Assembly (NCBI GenBank): GCA_028551475.1
Contig: CM052355.1
Span: 32,763,580 to 32,827,579, forward strand
Origin: Casuarina equisetifolia
Lineage: Eukaryota; Streptophyta; Magnoliopsida; Fagales; Casuarinaceae
Direction of reading: 5' to 3'
Length of the DNA stretch: 64,000 nucleotides
Shown one piece after another: positions 10,501-24,500 of the stretch. A program made the position numbers and the translations under genes. The notes under the pieces were generated by a model, which ran no database searches, was not told the origin of the DNA, and saw only the letters and a program-made list of their open reading frames with translations. Within the stretch, counting starts at the first letter, position 1; every line of letters starts with the position of its first letter.

Positions 10501-13500
10501 CTAGACATAGAAAAAGGTAGATGGATCTGTTCCATTTGCTGAGTCTCTGCAAAGAATTGACCGGGCTTCAGTTACAGAACGAGGGGGCTCAATATCTTTC
10601 TCTTGCAGAGCATTTCCTTGCAATTTCTGCATTTGGGAAGCAAAGGTATCGTCCAATATCTAGAAATCAAAACAAACCAGCGATGATCAGTATATTCCCA
10701 AAGAAACAGTGTAATCATAAATAACTTCAACCATAAACTCGAGCAAAGCCAAAATGCATTACGGAATTGAACATACCGATAACTTTTAGCAAATGATGTG
10801 TAATTGACCCTTCCATTGACATTAAGAGAGTTTTTGTGGATATGATCATTGTTGAGATGTGATAAATTTAATTACTTCAAGTAAGTCTTAAATTTACTTA
10901 CCCCAAGAGCATAATAAGATCCATTGTACCATACTCGATTTTCCTTCCTGTCTTCCAGAAATTTCAGAACAATCTAGCACAAACAATACATGTTGGAAAT
11001 AAATTAGATTTTAAAAGGTATTTGGTAAACCTTTTTCATATAGTAAAATTCTCCCCACCTCTCCGATCCGGTCCCAGAATCCACGACACGTTGAAATGAA
11101 TATCCAGCTTGTGAAAACCCCGTGCAAGTTAGTTATAGAGTCAATGAGTTGTGAAGTCAGCATTTGCATTCTCTCACGGACCTCAGCCTCTCCATCTTCC
11201 TCCTTTGTTTCCTCCAGAATCCTTTTGAGCCGCATGTTACGATTGGCTTGTATCTGACACAATCATTTTCCAATAAAATTAATTATTGGGGCCAAGATTA
11301 GGTATATGAGAACGAAGAGCAAAGCAATAAAATTAGTTTCTCATGATTGCTTATGACCAAGTTCTTTTATGTTATCTTTTATGCTCCTTAGTGATCGCTA
11401 ATTGTTTAAATGACCGTTAAATGTTACAGTAACTAATACAAAGATCTTTGACTCTGGGTAAAGTTCCAAAGTTATTGCATTTATAAGTAGAGCTTACGTT
11501 GCTTATGAGCTTCCCTACTATTGCCTGCAAGTAATTCTTGTATTTTGTTCTCAAGAGGACGGTCACGGCATTCATTTGCTCTCCAAATTGTGATTTCTTA
11601 TCTCCCCCAGGTAGATATGATGCCCACGATCTCAAAATCTCCTCCACTCTACAGTGTAGGACATCAAGAATTCTCTTCGTAGTGTTCAGAAAAATTCCCA
11701 ACTGATGAGAAGAAGAAAAATAGAAAACAGTAAGATATACAAAGAACTTCAATTTATAATTGTGTATGGAAATATCATCTTGCTACGAGTCACTGGCTAA
11801 ATTTGATCTCACTTGATTAGGAACTTCAATTTATAATTCAGGCATATAATCAAAGTCCTGAAGGCCAAAACTTAGCAACCATACTCTAGAATATTTGCAT
11901 GCAAAGCACTCACTTGATTAGGAACAGAATAGGTTGTCACTGTTTGTCTTCTTGTGAGTTTCTGAACCTGCATATTAAGCTTTTTCTGAATACTATCTTT
12001 CAAAGGCGTCAATACATCATTATATTGCTTCTCCAGTGCCTTTATGAATGCTCTTTCCGCATTTGCAACAGCCTTTCAGAAATCAAAAGCATAAGTGCGT
12101 AAGTGCTCAGTGATGGCCCTTTGATGGTAACTGTAGGAACAAACTTAGAACTTACATTTTCCAAAATCAGTGAGTACTGAGGCCATCTATTGACTATCAC
12201 TTCATACTGATTAAGGGCGTCTCTAATCTTCTCATACATTTCCTCAGCAAACGGTGAGGTGGAATGATTTGTCATCACACCACACCATGGCACCTGCATC
12301 ATTTATTTGGACAAAATTAGTTAATCTGATTCCTCATTTAAACAATATTTTTGGTGAACACTTAAGACTTGGCCCAGACTCAGATTGAGTGGAGGAAAAA
12401 CACCATATATGCATAAAATGTATGAGAAGATTAATGCAGATGACTTAAGAGAGGCAGTACCTTTTCTGCTTTACAAAGCTCAAGTAAATTAAGTTGCATA
12501 TCCTCTATCCACACGATAATGTAATTGTGAAACAAATTCTTTGCGTCAACACCACCCTGTACTGGACTGAAGCAAACCCAAAGTAGTATGTGAGAGAGGC
12601 AGGTTCTACTAATACAATAGGTTGCAAGTTGTGTTGCTTCCATGTTCTTCTTAAATTTTCAGTCATTCAGATTTGTTAAAACTTATGAAGGAACTTGTAT
12701 TAAGTCTTTTCACTAACCTGATATTCCATGATTCAAGATCCCTTTCAAAATCAGCAGTTGCTAGTAATAGTTCAGTTACATGCTGACGTGGGCTAGATGG
12801 AGGCCATGCAGCTAGGAAACTTCTAATCCTGCTGCATAACTCGGCGCTGTAAACAGAAGCTGCAATGTTTGACAGGTCGATTGAGCTGGAAATAGGATAA
12901 AATGATTAGAAGATGTATGTTATAGCAAAGCATGCATTTCTAACTTTGGGGAGTTGATAAATACCTAAAACTGTAAAATCGATTTTGTGGAAAAACATAA
13001 CTAAAAGGAAAAGTCCATAAGTCATCTAGAAAGCAAAAGTCAATGATAGTCAAATAGAAATCTTACAGCCAAAGCAGACACCTAAAAGAAAATGGGAATG
13101 AAAGTTAAATAAGATAAAATATAGATAAAGACATTGTTTTCAATTTCGATTTCACTCAATGGGGGCCATTACAATATCGAGCATTTTATATAGTTTGGGA
13201 AACACCTTTCCTATGTCCACTAAGCAACAATTTACTCTTTACTGGAGCTTTCATATATTTAAGAGCCAGAGAATGGCCACTCTCTAGCAATTCCTTCTCG
13301 TTAATCACTATAATGGTCACCAAACGGCATGACACATATAGGGTTTCTCAAAGTCACATAATTATGGGCAACTTGAGAAAAATCGCAACTAAAAATATTA
13401 TTGTTTTATCCTTACCCTAAACTTTGTCACCATAACTAACAATCTCTCACTTTGAGTCAAAATTTGTATATTATCCCTGCACCATAGGATAAATTGCTTC

Positions 13501-16500
13501 ATCTTTGATATTGAAGCCATACTTGCATTAAGAAGTCCATCTTCCACTTAATCTTTTCTTTAATATGACAATTTGGCAGCTTTCTCTTTGGTCAATATGG
13601 CACTTCACCCTATAATCAACTTGGAAGAAAATCTAATTGATAAAATTATCCTTCTACCCTTACATATGCTCTCACCACTAATTTTAACTTAACTCCATAA
13701 ATAACAAGTCATATGAGAGTTGTTGAACATTTATTCTTCATAATTATATGTTTCATGGGAGAAAATTGCCAATACCTGGGGAGTATGTGCTCATTGTGGA
13801 TCTTGATGTCTGCTTGAATTTCATTCCGAATGTTGATACATAGATTCTTCATCTTTAAGTATGCAGTGGAAATGGTAATGGAGTCCAGAAAAAACCCTTC
13901 AGAGTTGCTCGACACAAACTCATCAGTCTCTGCCATGTGCTTCCGACACCTCCTCTTGGCTGCTGTCTGTCAATAATGGGCATTTGGTTTAGAGTTTCAT
14001 TTCAACTGATTGCTCAGAACAAAGTGCACATGACACACAAGTTGTATGACTATTTCGCATGATGAGAAATCGTATCTGCAACTGCACATAAGATTTCTTA
14101 TCATGTGGTTAGTAGCATATGGATATAGATACGCATGTCCCAGTCGTTGTCCCCTTTATCCCGCTGCTACATCACGCAAGGCATTGGAAGATCTCAGTTA
14201 ATAAGTAAACAGATCGTTTGCACTAGCGTGCAGGATCTGGCTCACTTTTTCTTTCCTCAAGAACTAACACTTATCTTTATATCTAGTTTAGTAAAATGTC
14301 CAAAGGCAGAATATGACATGGAGGCCCGTATTCTACTCTGGACTGGTAAATTTGTGGTACAGACGGAACCTGACTCTTTTATGTGTAAAATATACCTGCA
14401 CGTCTGCTCATGGAAATTGTGCACATGACCATTATTGACAGGCTTTACTTACCTGCAAATAGTTACGGAGAATAGTCTGTGCATCTAGAGACAGGATATC
14501 ATGAAGGAGAGTGTAGACTTGGACGGCAGGTGCTACAGCTGGTGCTGAAGACTCTTGGATTGGCCCAAACAAGTCTGCTAACCCAGTAGGAGAATCTTCA
14601 TCCAATGATTTGTAGTTCTCGAAAACGTTTTCCAAAAGACTTTCTATTTGGGTTTCACAATCCAGTAGCAGATTTTTCTGCAAGAAGACATTAAAAACCT
14701 TGTTAGTTCATAGTTAACAGTTTCACCTTAAGGCACATGAAAAGCTGCTTCTGCTTGGTGAAGATTATTGGTAAATGGACAACAATGATGTCTCTTCACT
14801 AGTTTTATTGTATTAAGCACCATATACTCACGACTTCAAGTTTCAAAGCCATTACAGGTAAAACATCATCCACAGTATTTTTTAGCCACAATCGTTTTGA
14901 AGTAACAGATGCAATGTGGATTCTTACGACTTACTTCTTGTCTGGTCAAAATTTTCTCACTTCGGGCCTTTATTACAGGTACAAGTAGCTCACTCACAAG
15001 TTCTAAGCAGTCTTTTGTTGGAGTGGCCACATTCATGACATGTGAAAGGTATCTACAAAGAGAGCCAAGGTACATGAAAATGTTAAGAGGTTAATGTATC
15101 ATTAGTAAGTTTATCCTGACTGGACATAATTTACAATTGTTTAGCACCTCAGCTTAGTATATGTATCAGAAACACCGTAGTAGTCTGCAAATTCAGTCAA
15201 TAACCACTTCCAAGGTCCATTCAACCTCAAGTTCCGGGAACCAAAATCCTGTGCACGCATTGCTGCTTCTAGCAACAAATCATAGGCTAGAGTTTCCACA
15301 ACAGGTACACTCTGCAACATGTGAAGAAAGAAAAATAAAGCTTTGATTTACAAATGCACGCACATCGCCCACCTAACTCACACCAATATATCTTCTCATA
15401 CACCATGTTTCTCATTCTAAACGTGGACTGGAGATTGAATGCCAAACAATATGCACAGAGAACTTCAGTAGGAAGAAATTGTTTTCCATATTGAACTGCG
15501 GTGATCAAACATATCTGGCTAGTCTAACTTGAAATATGCATCTAATGATTTCTCCCTTCCAACTCCAATGGATGAAATAATCTGAATACATAATCTCTTT
15601 GAACTCCGGCATCTAAATCTGATCTATATACACACATATTCTAGAAAAATGACATAAGACATATTCATAATCAATCACATATTACTATCGCAAACAGCTT
15701 CAGATCTAATTGTGAAGGTCTCAATCTAGTACGTTATTGAGCTTTTTAAAACAAGTATCAAATAACACATGAGAACTAGTAGTAGTAGTATTACTGGTCA
15801 CAGATGAAGGGTTATTGAAGTCACTCCCCATACCAGGCCTTTTTCTTTTTAATGTACAGGAAAGTGAAAGATATTCAGCTGATTTAAGTGGAAGGACATG
15901 TAACCTTTATATGATTATACTCTTCGTTTTTAATTGTACTACCAATAAAGAGCTGGATCTTTCCTACACATTCTTGATCGTCATGGAATATTGGCCACCA
16001 CCGAACCTTGTCACTCTGCACAGTCAAACAATCACATCAAGTGGTATATGAACAGTATGAGAGACAATACCTATAACTATAGGGGATCTGATTCTGGAAG
16101 ATGGAGGAAGGATACATACAGGATTATCGGTAATGGATGAAACAGGAATTGTAGTTCGACCTTGGACTGATTTTTTTTTGTCTTGGACTTCTACCAACAA
16201 AGCATCCCCTTGGCTCTCCGGGAAACTGAAATTACATAATGCGTAAGATCTCCTTCACCGCACACTAAAGGTGCTGACTCTGGTTTGGTTTTGTAGGCTA
16301 TGCTACAGAATGTTAATCATTAACCTTAAATGCCATTAACAAGCACAGAAAAGGCATCTTCTGAGTAAAATACCAACACAACATGACAATCTATTGGTTC
16401 AAATGCAGGATTCCTTCCATTAATGTCATCATAATGTTAAGAATATTTCAGATTTTAGGTTTCTTCTTAAAATATGGGATCCTGTCCAACGTGGATGCTA

Positions 16501-19500
16501 AATCTTTAATTGCCTTACTAGTCGACTAAAGTGAAAAGAGAAAACTAAAGTTGGCCAACGAGAGGAGAGTAACCAAGTAATTATAGCTACTTACAAGACA
16601 TGATAATCTCCACTTCCAGGGTGCAAGCAAACAGCAGAACTGGGGTCCATTTTAGTATCTTCTGTAGCACTCTTCAGTTGGAACAAACATGATAATGACT
16701 CTACAAGCATAAGAAGAAACTTATAGATCACCCAGAGGGAAGTTTCTGAGATAAAACAGTCCTTAATGGTGTCTATGTAGGTGAATATTTATGATTGCCA
16801 CGAAATGAAGACTACTGCCCAAAGCATCCTGCAGTGAAGACATTCTTAAACATTGGAAGACCTGAGGATTTGATTGAGAAAGGTAGATAATCTACTCACT
16901 GAATTGTTGCAAACTTTTAATAAGCATAATTCTGACTTCAACATCCGAAGTCACAAGATTAAAGCTGAACACTTATATGATTTATAGATGGTAGTTTCAC
17001 TGGAAGTGTTGCCTTTAAGCTAGGCAAGTGGATTTACTGTCAAAAAGGAGTAAATTAAAAACAGTTCCTAAATACATCTAGAGCAAACCTTCTGTTGCCC
17101 CTGAGAATGAGACAACTCTCAGAGAATTTATGCCAGTTTTCACTAGCGACGAAACATGCCGGGCATACTCTACCCCTGCTTGAATGTAGACTGCCCCTCG
17201 CTGTGAATATGTACTCTTTAGTTTCCTCCTTGGTATTACTCGAAGCTTCCTTGCTGTCATTATCCAAAAACTATACGTAGTTGAAACTAAGAATACATTT
17301 TACAATCTTAATTTTCAAGTAAATTTTACATTCTTCACATTTTGAAGCATTTGGAAAAGAAAAAAGGGTTAGATCACATGTCATGATTGGTGATCCGGAT
17401 TTACCTTCCACTCTTATTTTTCCCACAACCTTCTTTGCGTTCAAAGAGCATACTTGTTCAACACTCTTAATAGATCTGCTTTCAATCGGCTGCACACCTC
17501 GGGGTTGTAGCAAAAAATTGTTCAACCTACATAATCAAAAACAAGGAGAGCTGCTCAATCAGAGTTGAAAGTAGCCATGAACCATCAAAAATATACTAAT
17601 GTTAGTTCAGAGAATTAGAATCAAGAAAAAAGAAACTCACCCGAAAGCACTTCGGAGAATGAGGCACTCATCATGTAGAAACTCAGGTGCCTCGGTACAG
17701 CCTCTTCCCCATGCATGTAGGCATAAGCGAATAGTAGCATCATAAGCAATCAGAGTCTGCCATGCATATTGCCCACTACAATGATTGAATTGACAAAGAA
17801 TAATTTGAACTCAGCAAGCCAGACCAATCAAACAGATCCAGGATGATAAATAAGAGAAAATTTTTTAAAGAAGTACTGATTTTACTTCTATATTGCAATA
17901 CACACACACACACAAGTATACATACATAAATAATCACATATTCTTAAATAATACAAAATAACTGCACACATAGTCCTGCGTAAGTAATACAGAGAAACTC
18001 CTGTTGCCATAGACAAAGGGTTCAATTCTGCGGATAGAGCAGTAAACTCCAATAAGACGAATTTGCTTAAGAGAACAACTGCCTAGTGTATAGCACCGGA
18101 TAGACTTTGACATGGATCACACCTGGTGTTATAGTAAGGCGAATGTTCCAATTGGTTGGCATGCAAATAAGGGATCCGTTTGTCGCTTTCATTGGCTATG
18201 TTTTCGTTTACTCTGAAACAAAAAATGTTGAGAGACTTTACTTATATAGGAAGAAAGGGTGAGGACTTAAAACAAGAAAAAATGTTCAAAGAACACAAGA
18301 AAAGTATAGCAAACTAAACAACTACTATACCTTTCACCAAGTTCATTGCTTTCTAAGGATTGTGTACTCCTTCCCCCTAAACCATCTTTACTTTCTTTAA
18401 AACCGTCTGCTGCTTTTGATGGATATTTCCCTTCATCAGTTAGATTAATTTCTGCTAGACCTTCAGAAGATCTCCGCTGTTGATCATAAACTTCAAAGCT
18501 TCCTTCTTCTTTTCCAACATCAACAATGGGAGGTGCACTTGGAGTTCCCAAGTCGCCTAAGTCTTGGATACTTTGATGAGTAGGAGAACCCTAAAGCCAT
18601 CATGAACATAAATCACAATAAGAAAGAAACTTTTTTAATACCCTCTAACTGGCCGCATATGCTAATAGTACAACAATTCCAACCTGTAGGTGGCACATTA
18701 GAACCCGTTTACGAAGCTCGCCGCAGCCACTATTTTGGGTTGTATCTTTATGGGCATATCTTCTGGCACCCAAACCACCATCAGTATATCTTCTGAAACT
18801 TTCAGGAACCTCAATACGGAGATTTTCAATGGAACACCCCCTATTGAAAGACAACTCACGGCCTCGACTCAAGCTTGTGCTGAATTCGCAACCAAATATT
18901 TGCTCGTGACCAAAACGCTGTGGAATTGGGTCATCCAAGGAACTAACGTTATGATCACTGGATTCCAAAACTTCTTCGTCCGAGTAATCAGCATCATCAT
19001 CATCCGGAACTGAAGCTACGCTCTCATCAACGTCGTCGCTGTCGCCGTCACCATCGTCGAGGTAGGGAGCAACCAAACCTTGTGGTGTCAGCAAGCTAGA
19101 GTGGAACTTGAGAGGAGGCAAAATGGGGGAAGCCATACGAGTATCAATATTGTATTTGTAGGCTGGAGGAGATTTTGGAAATGGGTCAGTAACAATTTTC
19201 TCGGTAAGAGGAGATCGAATTTGTTGAGGTTCTTCCGCTTGTACATCTGATCCCTGCGAGGTAAAGAACACTCTTTTAAGGGGTTCATTTCGTAAAAGAA
19301 AAAACGCTGGAAACGAAGAATAGGGAAACAAGAAAAGTTTAAAACTGGGAAATGATACCGAGATGATTCCTTATAAGAGTTAAAAGTGAAAAATTGAGGT
19401 CTGAGCCTTGGTTTGTTCTTGGACTCTTGTTCTTGTGCAATAAAACCCAAAACTCAAAAGACGCAAAAAGGAGAAATTATAAGAAAGCTTTTATGAAAAC

Positions 19501-19642
19501 CAGTTCAGACCCCATTAACAAAAAAGAAAAAGGGGAAGATCACAGACCAAGAATCGATTCCTAAAAAAGAAAGAAGAAAGTACAGTACAGGTACCTGCTT
19601 GATCCACTTGATAGCACTTTCATCCAGGCCTTCGGTGAACAT
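10501..19642 (-). CDS. Conserved plant protein of unknown function, 22 exons, 1203 residues
   Basis: Exons, 5' to 3' on the minus strand: 19595-19642, 18684-19253, 18331-18590, 18123-18212, 17641-17775, 17405-17526, 17089-17253, 16595-16700, 16120-16225, 15905-16015, 15148-15311, 14935-15052, 14453-14677, 13776-13966, 12718-12885, 12461-12566, 12156-12293, 11914-12072, 11498-11701, 11059-11253, 10902-10973, 10501-10659. All introns are GT-AG and the exons sum to 3612 nt, exactly 1204 codons with the stop. The start MFTEGLDESAIKWIKQ, then GSDVQ and the DPFPKSP and LPPLKFHSSLLTPQ blocks, match from memory the family of Arabidopsis At4g24610/At5g65440, about 1150 residues and uncharacterised. 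Some databases give those genes a misleading insecticidal-crystal-protein name; nothing here supports that. An acidic low-complexity stretch lies at about residues 60-90. The C-terminal half is long, helical-looking and rich in Leu and charged residues (VRERMQMLTSQLIDSITNL). No signal peptide or membrane segment is evident. Function unknown. Confidence 0.9.
13100..13700 (-). mobile_element. Copia-like LTR remnant inside an intron
   Basis: The intron between exons 14 and 15 of the large gene holds, on the minus strand, a purine tract (TCAAAGTGAGAGAT, 13442-13455) directly followed by TGTTAG (13436-13441). That is the same polypurine-tract/LTR junction as at 657. The proposed LTR continues to lower coordinates and contains a TATATAAAA box. 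Its far end is not resolved; about 13100 is a guess. The internal side (13456-13700) has only a short coding-like trace. The intron still splices by GT-AG, so the insertion is tolerated. Confidence 0.5.
17901..17915. repeat. Short (CA)n microsatellite
   Basis: A run of ACACACACACACAC lies in intron 4 of the large minus-strand gene. Confidence 0.8.
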
Positions 19643-19810
19643 TATGTACGGGTTTTTTCACTGTATTCAGGGAGGGAGGGAGAGAGAGAGAGAGGAGGCC
19701 TATTGAGTTGAGAAAAAGAATTGTGCAGACTGAAAGGAGAGGAAGGAGAAGCTGAGAGATGACGAAGAACTCCAAAAGGGAGCGTGGGTTTTTTGATTGC
19801 AACGGCTAGT
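19643..19810 (-). promoter_or_regulatory. 5' leader of the 22-exon gene with a CT-rich tract
   Basis: Directly upstream of the ATG at 19642 the minus strand carries a pyrimidine-rich CTCTCTCTC run (about 19672-19697). CT-rich patches of this kind are common near plant transcription starts. No convincing TATA box was placed. The transcription start is inferred only from position. Confidence 0.35.
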
Positions 19811-20996
19811 TGGCCGCTTTCTTGTTTATAGCCTATTTTAATAGAAACTACGATTTAAAACATTTGAAGTATGAATTACGGTAAATCATGACGGGGCTGC
19901 GCCAGACACGAGGCAGCTCTTCTCCGTTCAGACGTCATTTCGATGAGAACAAGGATTATCCAAATTTATAAAATATATTATAATTACATTTTTCTCTAAT
20001 GTAAGATTTTATTGTCTAATATTATATCTTGATAGTATAGGCAAATGGAGATTTTAATATAGGTTAGGTAGATAGGTCGGGAGTTATGAAAAAAGTTTAT
20101 AAGTTATATTTTCTGAAGAAATAAAAAGAAAAAAAATCAGGTGAGCCTTTGTAAGGATAAAAACTCCAAAAAGCCGACAATATTTTGAAAACATGTCTAG
20201 AAATGCACAATACAATTTGTGATGAATCTAGTCTTCTGATATGTTACAAGGACAAGGAGTTTTTTCTTGTTTGCTTGTTTTTTATTCCCTCGTGTCTTCA
20301 CACTTTTTATATATATAAAATTTCAAATTTGCCCACACTAGGACTTGAATTTTGTTCCTTTATAAATTCTATAATTACTTCTCAACCAATTATTGATTGG
20401 TTTGTGGAACATTCTTTTTCAGTGGTCACTGTAAACATGCCATACTAAAGCATGGATAACCAAACATAGCAACAAACAACATCAACACATCCACGTAATT
20501 AAGAAATGAAAGAAAAATGAAAACCATTTCATTTGATTTTATTTTTTTTACACATCATTTGTCAGCCCCTCCATATGTTTATGTAGACCTGTATGCAATG
20601 AAGCAGAGAGGATCAATGTAGCCTGACTTCTGTAAGCCACTATAGAAGAAACTTATCTCAACGTCATGCACACAACATTCTCAAATTTAAGTGTACCCAC
20701 GACACTTTCTTAAAATAGGATTGATTACGATAAAACATTGTCAAGAAAGTCTTCAGTCACTTGATTGTCTAGTTACTAAATCCTTGGTTTGCTTAGTTTT
20801 GAGAAGTCGTAAAAAAGTACTAAGGTTGCAGTCTAGTATTTATCTTCGGCATATATCCCAAGTGATGGTATAAGAGAACATAAAAGGGCTGCAAAACTTA
20901 TCTCGTAAAAAAGCAGAAGAATAGAAGCAGCCTACTTCGTTGACAAAAAGGAAAAAGGAAGAATTGAGAAATGTCTTCTCTTTTTCTTCATTGAAG
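19811..20996. other. AT-rich intergenic region
   Basis: No gene or element is recognised between the 22-exon gene and the copia insertion. Confidence 0.5.
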
Positions 20997-21001
20997 GATC
21001 T
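20997..21001 (+). repeat. Left target-site duplication of the copia element
   Basis: GATCT here is repeated exactly at 26530-26534, directly outside the two LTRs. A 5-bp duplication is the normal footprint of copia integrase. Confidence 0.9.
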
Positions 21002-21227
21002 TGTTAATGAATATGAAGGCTACCAACAATGTTGCCGTTATTGGTACTTAGAAATCTAGAATATTCCATGTATATTCTCCTTATAATCTTCATGTAATTG
21101 ATGTAATTATTTTCATTCCATATTTAGATTAGACTTTAGCCTATTAATATCGGGCTCCTATTGTACATGAGATATAACTGAGTAATAGAGAATCATTCAC
21201 AAACTCTGAGTATTTCACTTTATTACA
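21002..21227 (+). repeat. 5' LTR of the copia element
   Basis: 226 bp, TG...CA, one mismatch to the 3' LTR. Confidence 0.95.
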
Positions 21228-21240
21228 TGGTATCACAGCC
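21228..21240 (+). other. Primer-binding site (initiator tRNA-Met)
   Basis: TGGTATCACAGCC begins directly after the 5' LTR. The usual plant copia site is TGGTATCAGAGC, so one position differs. Confidence 0.85.
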
Positions 21241-21537
21241 ATTTCTTTCCTGAGATCATACATCACTTCCGCCTTTCTGTTCCAGAGTTTGCTCTATCAG
21301 TTTTTTTTTTTCACAGATATTTTTTTCTTTGCCCGACCGCGTCTTCGCGAGAATCTCTCGCACACATTTTACCTTAATCGAACGACGTCGTTCTTCCCAC
21401 CTCACCCTACCCTATACGACACCGTTTTTTTTTTCTTCACATAATTACCATCATACCCTCATCGTTTTCCCCTCTTTCGCAAGCCCTAACCCTAGCCGCC
21501 ATCTTCCCTTTTCCGATTTCCCTTACCGCCGATCACC

Positions 21538-24500
21538 ATGGTTGATTCAACCACATCTTCCGGTTCTCCTCTTCCCGGAAATCCCACCCCTAATCGGGAC
21601 CTCTATCAACTCTCCGCTGCCGATTTACAAACTGGCAACGTCGTCTCTCAGAAATTGCAGGGCAAATCCAACTGGAAAGTTTGGTCACAACAGATCCAAA
21701 CTGTCTTTCTCGCCAGGAACAAAATGGGCTTTCTCACGGGGACGCTTCCCCGCCCTACCGACAACGATGCCGACGCCTTGAAGTGGGATCAATGCCACGC
21801 TGCGGTAAAGATGTGGCTCACACATTCGGTAGCTACCGATCTGGAATCCATGGTCTCTAGCCTCCCCACTGTCGCAGAAATCTGGCAATCCCTTCAAGAC
21901 AGCTTTGCTCGCGTCACTGGAACCCAGCAATTCGCCCTTCAGCAGGCAATTAGCGAGTTGAAACTCGCCCCTGGCGCTTCCGGCGCCGATCTCACAGCAT
22001 TCTACGTCCGTCTGAAGGACCTCTAGACCAACCTCGATGCTCAACAATTATCGATTCAGTGCGATTGCGGTCGGTGTGCTTGCCGTCTGAATGAAAAACT
22101 CCGCGCCCGTGAGGATGAAAATCGGGCCATGAAGTTTCTGATGGCTCTACCCGATGAATTCCTTTCCCTGCAGTCGAACGTCCTCTCCAGAGAGGCACTT
22201 CCATCTTTGGAGCGGCTGTATGCCCTTGCCAAACAAGATCTCCATCAACGACTCTCCATGAACGGCCACCGTAGCTCCGCCGCTGACCACCATGCCTTTG
22301 CCACCAATTGGGCTCCCCCTCCCTCTACTGGATCGAGGGAGCAACAGCCCTCACAGGCCTGGCCGCAAGCCTCTCTCTTGGGCCCCGGTTCCCATCAATC
22401 ATCCTCTGGGCTTGATTCAGTCACTCAAGCCCACAGACCCACTGGCAGCCGGCCCTTTTGCGATCACTGCAAAAAGTCCGGTCACGTAAAGGCCTCCTGC
22501 TTCCTCCTTGTGGGCTATCCGCCTGGATGGAAGCCCAAGTCATGATCTGGGCCCCGAAAGAAAGGGCCCAATGCCCATAATATTTCTGTCAATGGGGTTG
22601 CGCCTGCATCCTCTACTTTTGGGCCTCCCAACACATTGGGCTATGGGCCTCACTACCCATTAGACTCTTATGGCAACCCATCCCCTTATCTCACTAACCC
22701 ACCTTTTCCTCCTCATCCCAGTACAGGTATTTTGGGCCCCACTACTCCTAGCTCTAGCAGTATCTATGGTGGGCCTTCTGGCATGACCTTCTCCTCGGAC
22801 CAATAACAGCGCCTAGTCTCTCTCCTGAATCAAATGGGGCCCACTGATCCTACTGCAAATTTTTCAGGTATTTCTTCACCCACTAAATCCTTATCATCTG
22901 TTTGGATCATTGACTCCGGGGCAAGTGATCACATCACATGTAATTTGCATCTTTTAGATTCATATTTTCCTTGTAGAGCACCCCTATTTATCACTTTACC
23001 TGATAAAACCACTAGCCCCGTTACTCACATTGGACATTACACACCTTTCCCCACCTTAAAATTATCCAATGTTTTATATGCCCCTTACTTCCAACACAAT
23101 TTATTATCAATTCAAAAGATCACTGCTGATAATAATTGTGTGGCTATTTTTTTTGATAAATTTTGTGTCTTTCAGGACCGTACGACTGGGGCTCTGATCG
23201 GGCTAGGAACGGCTAATCGGGGACTTTATTTTTTATGTTCTTCCATTCCAGAGTCATTTCATTCTGTTTTTCACCGTTATTTAAATTCCCTAAAAAATAC
23301 TTCATGTATTCCGTCCTTTTTTCCTCGTTGTAATTCTGTTTCTTGCAATAATAATAATTATGACCTTTGGCATCGTCGCCTTGGTCATTCCTCTCTAAAA
23401 TCTTTTCATCCACATGGTCAATCAATTACTTGCCCTCAAAATTTTTCATGCACTATTTGTCCGTTAGTTAAACAAACCCGTAGTGCGTTCCCTACTCGGA
23501 CATCTGCCACTAAATCTATTTTTGACCTCATCCACATGGACGTTTGGGGACCTCACCGGACCCCCACCCATGATGGTGCACGTTATTTCCTCACTATTGT
23601 GGATGATTATTCTCGTGCCACCTGGACCTTTCTCTTACAATCTAAAACTCAAGTGTTTTCCCGCATTCAACAATTTCTTTCCCTAGTTTCCACCCAATTT
23701 GGCACCTCCGTCAAGCGTCTTCGATCTGACAATGGCACTGAATTTTTTTCCACTGCTTGCCGAGATTTTCTCACTCGTCATGGGATCATTCATGAGAGTT
23801 CTTGCGTTCACACTCCTCAACAAAATGGGGTTGTTGAACGCAAACACCGTCATTTATTGGATGTGGCACGGGCCCTCATGTTTCAAGCCCATATTCCCCC
23901 GTATTTTTGGGGCGAATGCATCCTCACTGCCACTTACCTTGTAAATCGATTGCCTTCCTCCTCCCTTCATGGCACCACTCCTTTTGAACTTTTATTTCAC
24001 CAACCTCCTATCATTGATCATCTTCGAGTCTTTGGTTGTCGCTGTTATGCTACCACCTTAGGAACGCGTGATAAATTTAGTCCTCGTGCCACACCATGCG
24101 TTTTTATGGGTTACCCACCTTCTCAAAAGGGTTATCGTCTCTATGACCCTGCTTCCAGAAAATTTTTTGTCAGTCGTGACGTGGTCTTTCAGGAACACAT
24201 TTTTCCTTTTAGTTCTCCTCAGTCTGAGTCGTCCCCGATTGCTATGCCTGCCTCGATCACCCCGGCCGTCTGGTGGGATGACACTTACACTTCCTCCTCC
24301 CTTCCTATGGACCCTCCGCCCTCTCTTGATGAGACCTCCATTCCTTCCTCATCTCCTGCCCTGCCTACACCTCCTGACCCTCCTTCGGTGGTTCCTGTTC
24401 CTCCCTCTGATTCTCTGAGTTCAGCTCCTGATCCAATTACCTCATCTCCCACACTGCCTACACCAACTGACCCTCCTTTGGTCCCTGCCCCTACCTCAGA

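Noticed and set aside
14820-14880. Extra exon (VLPVMALKLEV) between exons 12 and 13
   Set aside because: A GTGAGT donor is present but no convincing acceptor, and the chain is already in frame without it.
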